Assembly (NCBI RefSeq): GCF_904846625.1
Contig: NZ_CAJHBL010000002.1
Location: forward strand, 434,001-498,000
DNA: 64,000 nucleotides
Direction of reading: 5' to 3'
Origin: Psychrobacter sp. JCM 18900
GTDB lineage: Bacteria > Pseudomonadota > Gammaproteobacteria > Pseudomonadales > Moraxellaceae
Shown here: one piece after another, positions 1 through 7,823 of the stretch
Position numbering within the stretch: the first letter of the stretch is position 1
Layout of the letters: each line of letters begins with the position of its first letter
Made by a program: the position numbers and the translations under genes
The notes under the pieces: generated by a model
Told to the model about the DNA's origin: nothing
Databases searched by the model: none
What the model saw: only the letters and a program-made list of their open reading frames with translations

Positions 1-108
1 ACATTGCTATTGCCTGTGATTGCCCGTGGCTCTGATCCTCATGGCAGTATGCCCGCCGGAGAAAGTAAAACAATCAATCCATTCAAGCGTGTCAAGAATA
101 GTGGGTAA
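1..108 (+). CDS. C-terminal end of an unidentified gene (5' truncated)
   Basis: Frame 1 is open from the window edge to a TAA at 106-108 (35 codons). The tail includes PVIARGSDPHGS and ends KRVKNSG. The stop lies only 4 bases before the ATG of the RraA-like gene at 113, the spacing of an operon. This also shows that the 31 codons in front of that ATG in the other frame are not part of the RraA-like protein. I do not recognise the family from this tail. Confidence 0.5.
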   Translation, partial: TLLLPVIARGSDPHGSMPAGESKTINPFKRVKNSG

Positions 109-112
109 AATT

Positions 113-778
113 ATGAAATACCATAATGAGAACATAATGAATGATATTGATATTCGCGACCTTATAAACAGTTATAAAGAGATAGGTACCTCTACCATTG
201 GTCATCTGACGGAAAAGGGGTATTTACCAGATATCAAAGCACTGAATTCATGCACGGCTACTATAGTCGGCCGAGTGTTGACGGTGCAACTAACCTCGGA
301 CAACACGGATGTGATCAATCAGGCATTGATTCAAGCAGCGCCAAATGATGTGTTATGTATTGATGCTCAGATATTGGGCGTGAAAGCATGTTGGGGAGCA
401 CTACGCACTTGCGCCGCTATCTACGAGAAACTGTCTGCGGTCATTGTTATTGGACAGGCGACTGATTCGCTACAGATTCAACAATTGGGATTTCCTGTAT
501 TTGCACAAGGTATCAGTGCTGTGACCACCTTTAAAAGCGATCACATACAAGGCACGCTAGCATCCGATATTGCCTATCGCTTTGGTGAGCAGACAACGAT
601 GATCCGTTCAGGCGATATCGCTATGATGGATAATGATGGCGTGTTTATACTGCCTGTTGATGTCGCGCAGCAGCTATTACCAGATTGCCAAAAAAAGCAC
701 AAAGAAGATGAGGTGAAGTTTCAGATATTTTTTGAGGCGTATCGTAATAATCAGCTAGATAAGTTGTTTGAGAGCTAG
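113..778 (+). CDS. RraA-fold protein (HMG/CHA aldolase-like family), possibly catalytically altered
   Basis: This 221-residue protein belongs to the RraA / demethylmenaquinone-methyltransferase-like family (PF03737). The family includes 4-hydroxy-4-methyl-2-oxoglutarate/4-carboxy-4-hydroxy-2-oxoadipate aldolases and the RNase E inhibitor RraA. The family core is visible: GVKACWGALRTCAA (residues about 89-102) and LGFPVFAQG further on. The start at 113 was chosen because the upstream gene ends at 108; 137 (MNDIDIRD) is an alternative. In family aldolases the second signature is usually DGxxRD, with Arg and Asp serving substrate and metal binding. Here the equivalent stretch is IGQATD (residues 113-118): the Asp is kept but the Arg is Thr. 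Aldolase activity is therefore uncertain. The upstream gene is probably a pathway partner. Confidence 0.8.
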   Translation: MKYHNENIMNDIDIRDLINSYKEIGTSTIGHLTEKGYLPDIKALNSCTATIVGRVLTVQLTSDNTDVINQALIQAAPNDVLCIDAQILGVKACWGALRTCAAIYEKLSAVIVIGQATDSLQIQQLGFPVFAQGISAVTTFKSDHIQGTLASDIAYRFGEQTTMIRSGDIAMMDNDGVFILPVDVAQQLLPDCQKKHKEDEVKFQIFFEAYRNNQLDKLFES

Positions 779-860
779 GGCGTGTCGCTATTTTGAGATG
801 AGGATACACCCTAATACCATGAGAAGATAAACTTACATTATTGTAAATACACCTAGAAAT

Positions 861-879
861 AAAAACGATTATCATTTAG
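861..879. promoter_or_regulatory. Candidate Fur box upstream of the TonB-dependent receptor
   Basis: The sequence aaaaacgattatcatttag matches 13 of 19 positions of the consensus GATAATGATWATCATTATC, including an uninterrupted central GATTATCATT. It lies about 100 bp before the receptor start at 982. Iron repression of a ferric-siderophore receptor would fit. Confidence 0.5.
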
Positions 880-981
880 AATGCGATTCACAAAGTTAGT
901 ACACACAGTATTATTAGCTAAATATAACGCATACCACTATTTGACTACCCAACTAAGTGAAATAACCTAAGTGAAATAATT

Positions 982-3357
982 ATGAAAAGCCATCATCAAG
1001 TTGCTCTATCCGTTCTAACCCTCTGTATTAGCCAGCAGTTATATGCACAAACCAATGATAATACGGCATCTGTGGCTGAAGATACTTCAGCAGAGCTGGC
1101 GTCGAGTGCAGCATCAACTGAGACGCCCAATGTGACTTTAGACGCCATAAACGTCACTGCACAAGCCAGAACGGGGACTGCGCTGGCGCAAAAAATCAGT
1201 GAGATGCCAGCCGTCACGCAAGTGATTACTGAAAACGAGATTCAGATGCAAGCCACGGGTGACCGTACCACTGGCGACATATTGGCACAGCTGGTTCCGA
1301 GCTTGGGGGCGAGTAGCGGCTCAACTAGTAACTACGGCACCACCATGCATGGCCGCCCTGTGCAGTTTTTGTTGAATGGTGTGCCGTTGAGCAGCTCACG
1401 TAGCCTATCACGCGAGCTAAACAGTATTGATCCTGCGCAGCTTGAGCGGGTAGAAGTGCTCTCGGGTGCTACCAGTATCTATGGTGCTGGCGCGGCAGGT
1501 GGTCTTATCAACCTTGTGACAAAATCTCTCGTGGGTTATGGCCCGATCAGACAGACCAGAGTCGGCATCAGTAGCAGCCGAGATTTTGACTCAGATTCAT
1601 TGGGTTATCACGTTGGGCAAACTTTAGGATATGGTGGCGAGCGGGTTTATGGGCGTTTAGATGTCGACTATGATAGCAAAGGCGGCAAGTTTGATAGTCA
1701 TGGCGATCGTATCAGCCCAGACGCCAACCAAACGGATCAACAAGATACCGAATCACTAAGTGTGAATGGTAGCTTAGGTATAGAGCTAACGGATAGCCAA
1801 CGTCTTGATCTCGCAGCGACTTATTATAAAGATGAGCAGGACACCGACTATGGCCCAGACTATGGTAAGGGTTTAGGCGTATTATTTGGCGAGACACCCT
1901 CTCTAAAAGCTATTGATGGCGCGAATGTAAAAAACGAGCCTTATACGACTAAGACATCAGTCAACCTAAACTATAATAATGATGATATTGCAGGCTCAAA
2001 TCTGAGTGTTACTGGTTATTATCGTGACGAAAAAGGCCGTTTTTATCCTTCTGCCAAAAGTGCAGGAAGCCAAGCAGCTGAAGTATGGCAGGCGAATGGC
2101 CTTACTGACAAAGCCACGCTGAAAAAGCTTAAAAATGCCGCCGTATTTGTGACTCAGTCAGAAGCGGATATCGAAGTCATGGGTTTGCGTGCTGCTATGC
2201 AAACAGATAGTGAAATCGCGGGTAAAAAGACACTGTTTAGCTACGGCGCTGATTTCGAACGCGAAAACAGCGAGCAAACTTACTACGGTCAAGACCTAAA
2301 TACGTTTCTTGCTAGTAATGGCTTGACCGCCCAAACCAATGGGCTTACCTACAATGGTGGACCAGATACCACCATCGATAAATGGGGCGCTTTTGTCAAT
2401 GCAGATGTAGATCTAACCGACAAGTGGCATACTAGCGCTGGTGTGCGTTATCAAAAGCTAAAATCTGAGACTGATACCTTTACGCCCATCTATGAGCAGC
2501 TGCTTGAAGAGTATTTTAATAGCCCTGCTATCAGTGGGACAAGTGCAGCTTATGGCATTGACTATCAAGCAGGCGACGTAGAAAAAGGCAGCACAGATCA
2601 CGACAAAACCTTGTTTAATCTCGGTACTAGTTATCAATTGACACCAAATGACCAAATCTTTGCTAATTTTTCACAAGGGTTCACCACAGCGGATATCCAG
2701 CGTGCGCTGCGTGATGTGCGTGCAGGTTTTGTGGTTAACTCAGACAATGTGCAACCGATTACAACCAATAACTACGAGTTTGGCTGGCAAGGCAAACATG
2801 GCGATACCGCAGCACGCTTGAGTGGATTCTATAACGAATCAGACAAAGTCGTGCGCTTTACTGACAGCTATACCGTAGAAGTTGTCGATACCGATGAGCG
2901 CGTTTATGGCGTGGAAGGGTCACTTAGTCATGACATTAGTGATAAATGGCAAGTAGGCGGTAGTGTGGCGTACACTCGTGGTCAGTATGACAAAGATGGC
3001 GATTGGTTGGAGCTCGATGCAGTACGTCTAACACCGCTAAAAGGTACCGCATTTGCTCAGTATAACTTCGATGAAGGCAGCAATATTCGTCTACAAGCAT
3101 TGGCAATCGGTGGCGATGATAAAGCCTTTAAAGACCAACAACAAGACCCTGACTCTAGTGCCTTACCTGTCACTGGTTATATGACCCTTGATGTATTAGG
3201 GCAAGTAAATATGCCAGTCGGCCGAGTAGACTATGGCGTTTATAACTTGCTTAATAAAGACTATCTAACGGTCTATCATCAAACCACATTTGGTGATTTA
3301 AACCGCTTACCTGCATCAGGCACGACTTATGGCTTAAGCTATACCGTCGATTACTAA
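982..3357 (+). CDS. TonB-dependent outer-membrane receptor, siderophore type
   Basis: The 791-residue protein has a signal peptide (residues 1 to about 22, ending LYA). A TonB-box-like VTLDAINVTAQ follows near residue 50, then a plug domain with TGDILAQLVPSLG and the conserved YGAGAAGGLINLVTK. A long beta-barrel ends in an aromatic residue (TYGLSYTVDY), as expected for BAM-dependent insertion. It would import a ferric siderophore or similar iron chelate across the outer membrane using TonB-ExbBD energy. The gene stands alone, with a Fur-box-like site upstream and a terminator hairpin just downstream. The ligand cannot be read from the sequence. Family assignment is secure; the iron role is inferred from the Fur-like site and plug similarity. 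Confidence 0.9.
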   Translation: MKSHHQVALSVLTLCISQQLYAQTNDNTASVAEDTSAELASSAASTETPNVTLDAINVTAQARTGTALAQKISEMPAVTQVITENEIQMQATGDRTTGDILAQLVPSLGASSGSTSNYGTTMHGRPVQFLLNGVPLSSSRSLSRELNSIDPAQLERVEVLSGATSIYGAGAAGGLINLVTKSLVGYGPIRQTRVGISSSRDFDSDSLGYHVGQTLGYGGERVYGRLDVDYDSKGGKFDSHGDRISPDANQTDQQDTESLSVNGSLGIELTDSQRLDLAATYYKDEQDTDYGPDYGKGLGVLFGETPSLKAIDGANVKNEPYTTKTSVNLNYNNDDIAGSNLSVTGYYRDEKGRFYPSAKSAGSQAAEVWQANGLTDKATLKKLKNAAVFVTQSEADIEVMGLRAAMQTDSEIAGKKTLFSYGADFERENSEQTYYGQDLNTFLASNGLTAQTNGLTYNGGPDTTIDKWGAFVNADVDLTDKWHTSAGVRYQKLKSETDTFTPIYEQLLEEYFNSPAISGTSAAYGIDYQAGDVEKGSTDHDKTLFNLGTSYQLTPNDQIFANFSQGFTTADIQRALRDVRAGFVVNSDNVQPITTNNYEFGWQGKHGDTAARLSGFYNESDKVVRFTDSYTVEVVDTDERVYGVEGSLSHDISDKWQVGGSVAYTRGQYDKDGDWLELDAVRLTPLKGTAFAQYNFDEGSNIRLQALAIGGDDKAFKDQQQDPDSSALPVTGYMTLDVLGQVNMPVGRVDYGVYNLLNKDYLTVYHQTTFGDLNRLPASGTTYGLSYTVDY

Positions 3358-3374
3358 AAAGCGCCATACATTAA

Positions 3375-3414
3375 AAAACCCTTCAGGCTATGTAAATTTA
3401 GAGTAAAGGGTTTT
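3375..3414 (+). terminator. Rho-independent terminator after the TonB receptor
   Basis: The inverted repeat aaaaccctt (3375-3383) / aagggtttt (3406-3414) ends in a T run and lies 18 bp after the receptor stop codon. Confidence 0.7.
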
Positions 3415-3550
3415 CTTATGTTCATAACTATCTAAATCATTCATCTGCTCCAAGAGTATTTGTTAATGTTTCCAACTTTACGCTTTATCAGGTGCAAAAA
3501 TTATTTTTTGGCATTTTATGATTGACTTATAGCGTATCAATGCTAATCTA

Positions 3551-3700
3551 ATCTCTCTTTGGGGAGTAGCCTGCTTTCGTACTGCGAAAGCGTTCGTATC
3601 AACATACTTGGCCACATGCCATGGTGCGAACACCTCTCGGTTGGCGAGACCATCGATATATCTACACTGCAGGTCGGGGGTGTGGCTATGTCGTGGACTC
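3551..3700 (+). ncRNA. yybP-ykoY (Mn2+) riboswitch in the mntP leader
   Basis: The leader contains CTTTGGGGAGTAGCC (3557-3571), the 5' signature of the yybP-ykoY class. CAACATACTTGGCC follows (3600-3613), and GGCGAGACCA (3643-3652) is the 3' signature. Downstream, GGTCGGGGGTGTGG and CTCGACC can pair around the ribosome-binding region and could form the expression platform. The class senses Mn2+ and typically turns on Mn exporters such as MntP, which is the next gene. The exact 3' boundary is uncertain. An open frame runs through this RNA into mntP, so automated annotation could wrongly extend the protein by 55 codons. Confidence 0.88.
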
Positions 3701-3723
3701 TATACTCGACCAGAGAAAATCAC

Positions 3724-4299
3724 ATGAATCCTATCGCACTTCTATTACTTACGCTTTCTATGTCTACGGATGCCTTTTCTGTGGCAATCAGTAAAGGCGC
3801 AAGTCTCAAAAACCCTCGTTTTACCGAAGCTTTCAGAATGGGTGTTATTTTTGGCACCATGGAAGCGATCACGCCTATTATTGGTTGGTTAATTGGTCAC
3901 TCTGCCACATCCTTTATAGATGCGTCTTTTATTGAGGCATGGGACCACTGGGTCGCGTTTGTCATACTTTTTGCGCTCGGTCTGCACATGCTGTATGAGG
4001 GAATGAAGCCAAGTGATGAAACGGCAGAAGCACCGTCGAGACATTCTTTTTTCAAACTTGCTTTGACTGCATTTGGTACCAGCATCGATGCCATGGCTGT
4101 CGGTGTGAGCCTAGCATTTGTAAAGGTTAATATTTTACTGGCGGCAGGTCTTATTGGCTTGGCCACTACAGTAATGGTCACGCTAGGGGTGATGTTAGGA
4201 AAAGTATTGGGCTCCCTAATCGGTCATAGAGCTGAAATATTTGGTGGTGTGATGCTAATTGCTATCGGTGTATGGATTTTATTAAGCCATCTTCAATGA
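3724..4299 (+). CDS. mntP: Manganese efflux pump MntP
   Basis: The 191-residue inner-membrane protein has about six hydrophobic segments and two related halves. Each half carries an acidic motif: STDAFSVAISKG near the N terminus and GTSIDAMAVGVSL in the second half. The paired Asp residues are the hallmark of MntP (DUF204) exporters. It expels Mn2+ from the cytoplasm. The start at 3724 (MNPIALLLL) is chosen because everything upstream is riboswitch RNA and this gives the normal family length. Expression is probably induced by Mn2+ through the riboswitch. The gene is monocistronic, followed by a terminator at 4390. Confidence 0.93.
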   Translation: MNPIALLLLTLSMSTDAFSVAISKGASLKNPRFTEAFRMGVIFGTMEAITPIIGWLIGHSATSFIDASFIEAWDHWVAFVILFALGLHMLYEGMKPSDETAEAPSRHSFFKLALTAFGTSIDAMAVGVSLAFVKVNILLAAGLIGLATTVMVTLGVMLGKVLGSLIGHRAEIFGGVMLIAIGVWILLSHLQ

Positions 4300-4389
4300 T
4301 TATATACAAACTGCCTACTACGAACAGATGGTCATTGCGTGTATAAATTTATTATTGACTTTCAGATGTAGAAAACCTGTTTACCTAAG

Positions 4390-4421
4390 AAAAGCCTATC
4401 TATATTAATAGTTAGGCTTTT
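4390..4421 (+). terminator. Terminator after mntP
   Basis: The perfect inverted repeat aaaagccta / taggctttt (4390-4398 and 4413-4421) is followed by T residues, about 90 bp after mntP. Confidence 0.7.
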
Positions 4422-4591
4422 TGGGTCTAAAACTAGTACATTACGCTGTAGCGGCTCGCAAGAGGTCTGAAAAAAATCAGCACTATAAAACTATTAATAA
4501 TTATCCGTTGTCAGCGAAGAGGCTTGAATAAAGTGCCTATATCTATGCTTATACACATGGTTGTTATTTACTAAAAAAACAGTAGACAATA

Positions 4592-4623
4592 AAAAAGACC
4601 TTCAATCTCTTGAAGGTCTTTTT
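4592..4623. terminator. Terminator hairpin next to the left tRNA fragment
   Basis: The perfect 13-bp stem aaaaagaccttca / tgaaggtcttttt has a 6-base loop. Read on the minus strand it lies just beyond the 3' end of the tRNA fragment at 4639-4687. It could be the original terminator of the tRNA gene before the island was inserted. Confidence 0.7.
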
Positions 4624-4638
4624 ATTAATACTTAAATG

Positions 4639-4687
4639 TGGTGGGCCCAGTAGGACTTGAACCTATGACCAAAGGATTATGAGTCCT
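4639..4687 (-). repeat. Left attachment-site copy: duplicated 3' part of a tRNA gene
   Basis: These 49 bases repeat 31113-31161, the 3' two-thirds of the tRNA gene including CCA, with one mismatch (T at 4666, C at 31140). Both copies have the same orientation. Sequence similarity stops in the anticodon arm. The geometry fits site-specific integration into a tRNA 3' end: the intact tRNA is at 31.1 kb, its 3' end points left, and the duplicated 3' fragment is at the far (left) end. This is read as the distal att site of a 26.5-kb island. Confidence 0.85.
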
Positions 4688-5126
4688 TGTTTTTACAACA
4701 ACAATACACAATATATAGCGATAAATAGCTGTAATTTCCGGTTGTAAGTCAGTTGATATAAGGGTTTAGATTGTAATATAAACATATCTGTCAACAAGTA
4801 GATATATCTATCAATAAATTCAAAGTATCAAAATAGTATCAAAATTAATAGTGTTAGCAGTTTTTCGAAAAGTAAGGGTCTACAAATAAAACTTTTAAGT
4901 GATTAGCAATAAAGGATATATCTTCCGTTCAATGTATGAAAAAAGTCCACATGTAGTTGGACTTTCAAATTAAAGTCCCTCAAGTATTTTTACGGATTTT
5001 GGCAGGGGTCAGATCGACTTATCAACTTCCGAAGGAAAGGTTTGAATATTCAATTCACGAATAGCAGTAGCTCTATTTTCAAACCCCAATATTAAGCACA
5101 TCATCTAAGCAAAATACCAATTAAAG

Positions 5127-5169
5127 AAAAGTTGCTAACACTATGCACAATATAGTTTTGGCAACCTTT
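5127..5169. repeat. Hairpin repeat related to 28561-28607
   Basis: The stem arms aaaagttgctaacactat and atagttttggcaaccttt are a diverged copy of the strong hairpin behind tgnE. The 40 bases before both hairpins are also alike (atcatctaag-aaaatac), so a longer segment was duplicated between the left end and the interior of the island. Confidence 0.6.
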
Positions 5170-5721
5170 CTTACTTCTATAAAAATCAGTCATACCGTAT
5201 ATGGATTTATGATATTAATATTCTTATAACCGCACTAATTAGGTAGTTGGCATCTGACAAATCTCAAGCCAGCCTATAGAGTGATTTCTCTATAGCGCTA
5301 AACTTAGTTAAAGACAGCATGTGTCTTGAATATCAGTCAAGAGCGGTAAACATTGTCATTTGTATACGAACATGATTCATCTAGCTTAGCGGTTATGAGC
5401 CAGTCACCGCCACAATATGTGCGCTAGTCTGCGTCATAATGCAATCTAGTATGCACCCAAGCGGTTCGATTCACCTGCTGATACGTGATGGAACTCATCA
5501 AACCCCAATTTTTACAAAGCCATCTGACAAATCTTATGATTAGCAATCTGTAGTGTTAATTTTATATAAACAGGCTTAGATGAATTATCACTATAGTATT
5601 TTCATATTCTGGTTGATAATCATTATGTCTATAAATGCTACTTATAGATCCGTAATATTATAGGTAATCACATCTGATAACTTTTAAACATATGGATATA
5701 AGTTAATGCTGCAAGAGATCA

Positions 5722-5895
5722 TTACTTCAGAACCACCTTGCCAGCCACACCATCCATTCGATAGTTTTTAATATCCTCCTCAATAACCAAGTTAATTGCT
5801 TTTTCGATCTCATTAAGGAAAATATTGAATCATTCTGTCGCTTTGTAGAGCTTATAATTGTGTTTCTTCAATTTTCGACTAATTAGTCCTATCAG
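5722..5895 (-). pseudogene. Short degenerate coding relic, family unknown
   Basis: On the minus strand about 58 codons read as a plausible protein C-terminus (SRKLKKHNYKLYKATE, then FNIFLNEIEKAINLVIEED, ending GKVVLK). A TGA interrupts it after KATE. No start codon or upstream homologous part is evident. It may be the remnant of a mobile-element gene; I cannot name the family, and chance openness is possible. Confidence 0.3.
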
Positions 5896-6129
5896 ATTTA
5901 TAAGTTTAATGTTTTATTAACGAGCCAGCCTGTTAGGAAGCTTATTGCTTCGAGATATTGAATTAGCCACGCTTGGATAGGTGGAGTGGTTCAATAAAAA
6001 GCGTCTAAGTAATTTAATTAGCTATGGAGCACCATTTGAGTTTGCAACGCAGTATTGAGAGGATTTAATTCCATCAGGAAAAGCAGTCTGACTCCAATAA
6101 AAAACTTTAGATATTGTCGTGGCAGTTCA

Positions 6130-6858
6130 TTAAGAATCTTCGAATATATGTATTACATTCTGCAGATGTTTCTTCATCGCATCGTGTGCTGATTGAGCAT
6201 CCTGATTTTGAATGGCAGTCATAATTTCTTGATGCTCTAACTGTGAGCGTAGTGGCATATCTTCGGGAGTATAAAGACTGCGGAGCCGGCTGAAAAATTC
6301 CGTATAGTGTTTACTGAGTAAGAAACTGAGAAAAAAAGCGAAAGCATCATTTTGGCTAGATTCAGCAATACGGATATGAAATAAACGGTCACCAATATGC
6401 TCAGTAGAATGCTCCAAATTGTCTCGAACATTCATCAAGAAGGCTTCCTTAATACTTTCTAACTGTTCCTCTGTGCGGTTTTTAGCGGCCAATTCTGCCA
6501 AATGAGGCTCAATCAGCAGTCGCGCTTCCAATATTTCGAAGGGCGTAATCACTGCATCTTCTTGTAAATATGGAAGTAATAGCGGATGCACGGTTGTGTT
6601 AAATCCTGTTTGTGGATTGGCGGCATCTTGATGATCATCGATGACATATACACCACTTCCTAGTTTTACCTCAACAATTCCATTGACTTCTAAAGCAATC
6701 ATAGCTTCTCGAACTGAGGTACGGCTAACACCTAATTGTAGTGCTAAGTCCCTTTCAGGTGGAAGCTTAGAGCCGATCTCATAGATTCCAGCTTTGATAT
6801 CATTTTGGATCTCATTGAATATATGTTGATAAATCCGAGGCTTATGCATAAATTTCAA
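6130..6858 (-). CDS. GntR/FadR-subfamily regulator of the L-fucose module
   Basis: The 242-residue protein has an N-terminal winged helix (KLPPERDLALQLGVSRTSVREAMIALEVNGIVEVKLGSGVYV, about residues 32-75). A helical FCD effector domain follows, carrying Asp/His metal-site candidates (ARLLIEPHLAELA; HIRIAESSQNDAF). FadR-type regulators usually repress catabolic operons until a pathway acid binds the FCD domain. The gene is divergent from the sugar-catabolic genes starting at 6977, and the 118-bp gap contains several TTGGT/ACCAA palindromes. L-fuconate or 2-keto-3-deoxy-L-fuconate is the plausible effector (inference). A second in-frame ATG (MHKPRIY) lies three codons in. Confidence 0.88.
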   Translation of the reverse strand: MKFMHKPRIYQHIFNEIQNDIKAGIYEIGSKLPPERDLALQLGVSRTSVREAMIALEVNGIVEVKLGSGVYVIDDHQDAANPQTGFNTTVHPLLLPYLQEDAVITPFEILEARLLIEPHLAELAAKNRTEEQLESIKEAFLMNVRDNLEHSTEHIGDRLFHIRIAESSQNDAFAFFLSFLLSKHYTEFFSRLRSLYTPEDMPLRSQLEHQEIMTAIQNQDAQSAHDAMKKHLQNVIHIFEDS

Positions 6859-6870
6859 CTTAAATTAAAA

Positions 6871-6935
6871 ATTGGTCTTGCCAATTAAGCGAAAACATCG
6901 TAAATTGGTTGGACCAGGTATTGGTCTGCTCAATT
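6871..6935. promoter_or_regulatory. Cluster of GntR-type operator palindromes
   Basis: Three related sites lie in the divergent promoter region. ATTGG-tcttg-CCAAT (6871-6885) is a perfect palindrome of 5-bp arms. TGGT-tgg-ACCA (6906-6916) is perfect. ATTGGTCTGCTCAATT (6920-6935) is imperfect. FadR-subfamily regulators bind such TGGT/ACCA dyads, so autoregulation and control of the fucose operon are likely. Confidence 0.65.
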
Positions 6936-6976
6936 TCAAAATTAGTTCATTATAAAGTAAAAATCAGGGAAGAAAA

Positions 6977-7729
6977 ATGAGATTAATAAATAAAACTTGT
7001 GTCATCACAGCAGCTGCTCAAGGTATCGGTAAAGCCACTGCATTAGCATTTGCGCGCGAGGGTGCACATGTGATTGCTACAGATATTAACCAAGAACTGC
7101 TTAATGAGCTTAAAGCCCAGTCTGACAACGTTACAATTGAATATCTAGACGTCACCAATACAGAGCAAATATTTGAGTTCGCAAAAAAATATCAAGAAGT
7201 GGATGTGTTATTCAACTGTGCGGGCTGGGTACCTGCGGGTTCAATTTTAGAATGCGACCAAGAACAGTGGGAACGCGCCTTTAAGATTAATGTGGACTCG
7301 ATGTATTACATGATTTCCGCGTTTCTACCGTCGATGCTCAAAAAAGGCAATGCTTCAATAATCAATATGTCTTCTGCAGCCTCGAGTATAAAAGGCGTAC
7401 CCAATCGCTTTTCCTATAGCGTAACCAAAGCGGCTGTTTTGGGTATGACCAAATCCATCGCTGCCGACTACATTCTGCAAGGCATTCGTTGCAATGCCAT
7501 TTGCCCCGGTACAGTCGACTCCCCATCTTTACATCAACGTATTGAAGCGCAAGCAAAAGAGCAAAATAAAACTGTGGACGAAGTGTACCAACAGTTTGTG
7601 GCGCGTCAACCCATGGGCCGGGTAGGCAAAGCAGAAGAGATTGCTGCTTTGGCGCTGTTCTTGGCTAGTGATGAATCTGCATTTACCACAGGCACTATCA
7701 ATATGATTGACGGTGGTTGGTCGAATTAA
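6977..7729 (+). CDS. SDR dehydrogenase, probably 2-keto-3-deoxy-L-fuconate 4-dehydrogenase
   Basis: This 250-residue short-chain dehydrogenase has TAAAQGIGKAT at the nucleotide-binding turn (first Gly replaced by Ala). ATDIN provides an Asp that favours NAD+. FNCAGW, INMSSAASS and YSVTKAA (catalytic Tyr and Lys) follow, and CPGTVDSP and MIDGGW lie near the end. The TAAAQGIG and CPGTVDSPS features resemble the BDH2-like/KDF dehydrogenases of the Xanthomonas L-fucose pathway. The enzyme would oxidise 2-keto-3-deoxy-L-fuconate to the 2,4-diketo acid used by the next gene. It is the first gene of the operon divergent from the GntR gene. The ribosome site is aggga before 6977. The substrate is inferred from context. 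Confidence 0.82.
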   Translation: MRLINKTCVITAAAQGIGKATALAFAREGAHVIATDINQELLNELKAQSDNVTIEYLDVTNTEQIFEFAKKYQEVDVLFNCAGWVPAGSILECDQEQWERAFKINVDSMYYMISAFLPSMLKKGNASIINMSSAASSIKGVPNRFSYSVTKAAVLGMTKSIAADYILQGIRCNAICPGTVDSPSLHQRIEAQAKEQNKTVDEVYQQFVARQPMGRVGKAEEIAALALFLASDESAFTTGTINMIDGGWSN

Positions 7730-7823
7730 AAGCGTATTCGACGAAATAACGAATTAAGTCGATAGCAGAGAGAATAAGCTATCACAGCCATTTAATAAAT
7801 ATTAGATTCTCAAGGAGTTAGCA

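Larger units (their letters stand above)
4688..6129. other. Gene-poor left end of the island
   Basis: No convincing intact gene is seen in these 1.4 kb. They hold a hairpin at 5127-5169 related to the tgnE terminator region, a perfect 8-bp inverted repeat ctatagag/ctctatag (5273-5294), and a 14-base exact repeat catctgacaaatct at 5251 and 5521. A short broken coding relic on the minus strand lies near 5722-5895. The stretch reads as decayed DNA, the usual place for a lost integrase gene. Confidence 0.5.

Noticed and set aside
3559..3723. N-terminal extension of mntP
   Set aside because: The segment is riboswitch RNA with class-defining motifs, and MntP has its normal length from 3724.
5930..6110. 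Possible coding relic on the minus strand behind the GntR gene
   Set aside because: Two frames give short protein-like stretches, but each is broken and none resembles a family I know; chance openness is sufficient.
4688..6129. Integrase gene next to the left att copy
   Set aside because: I looked for tyrosine-recombinase motifs on both strands and found none.
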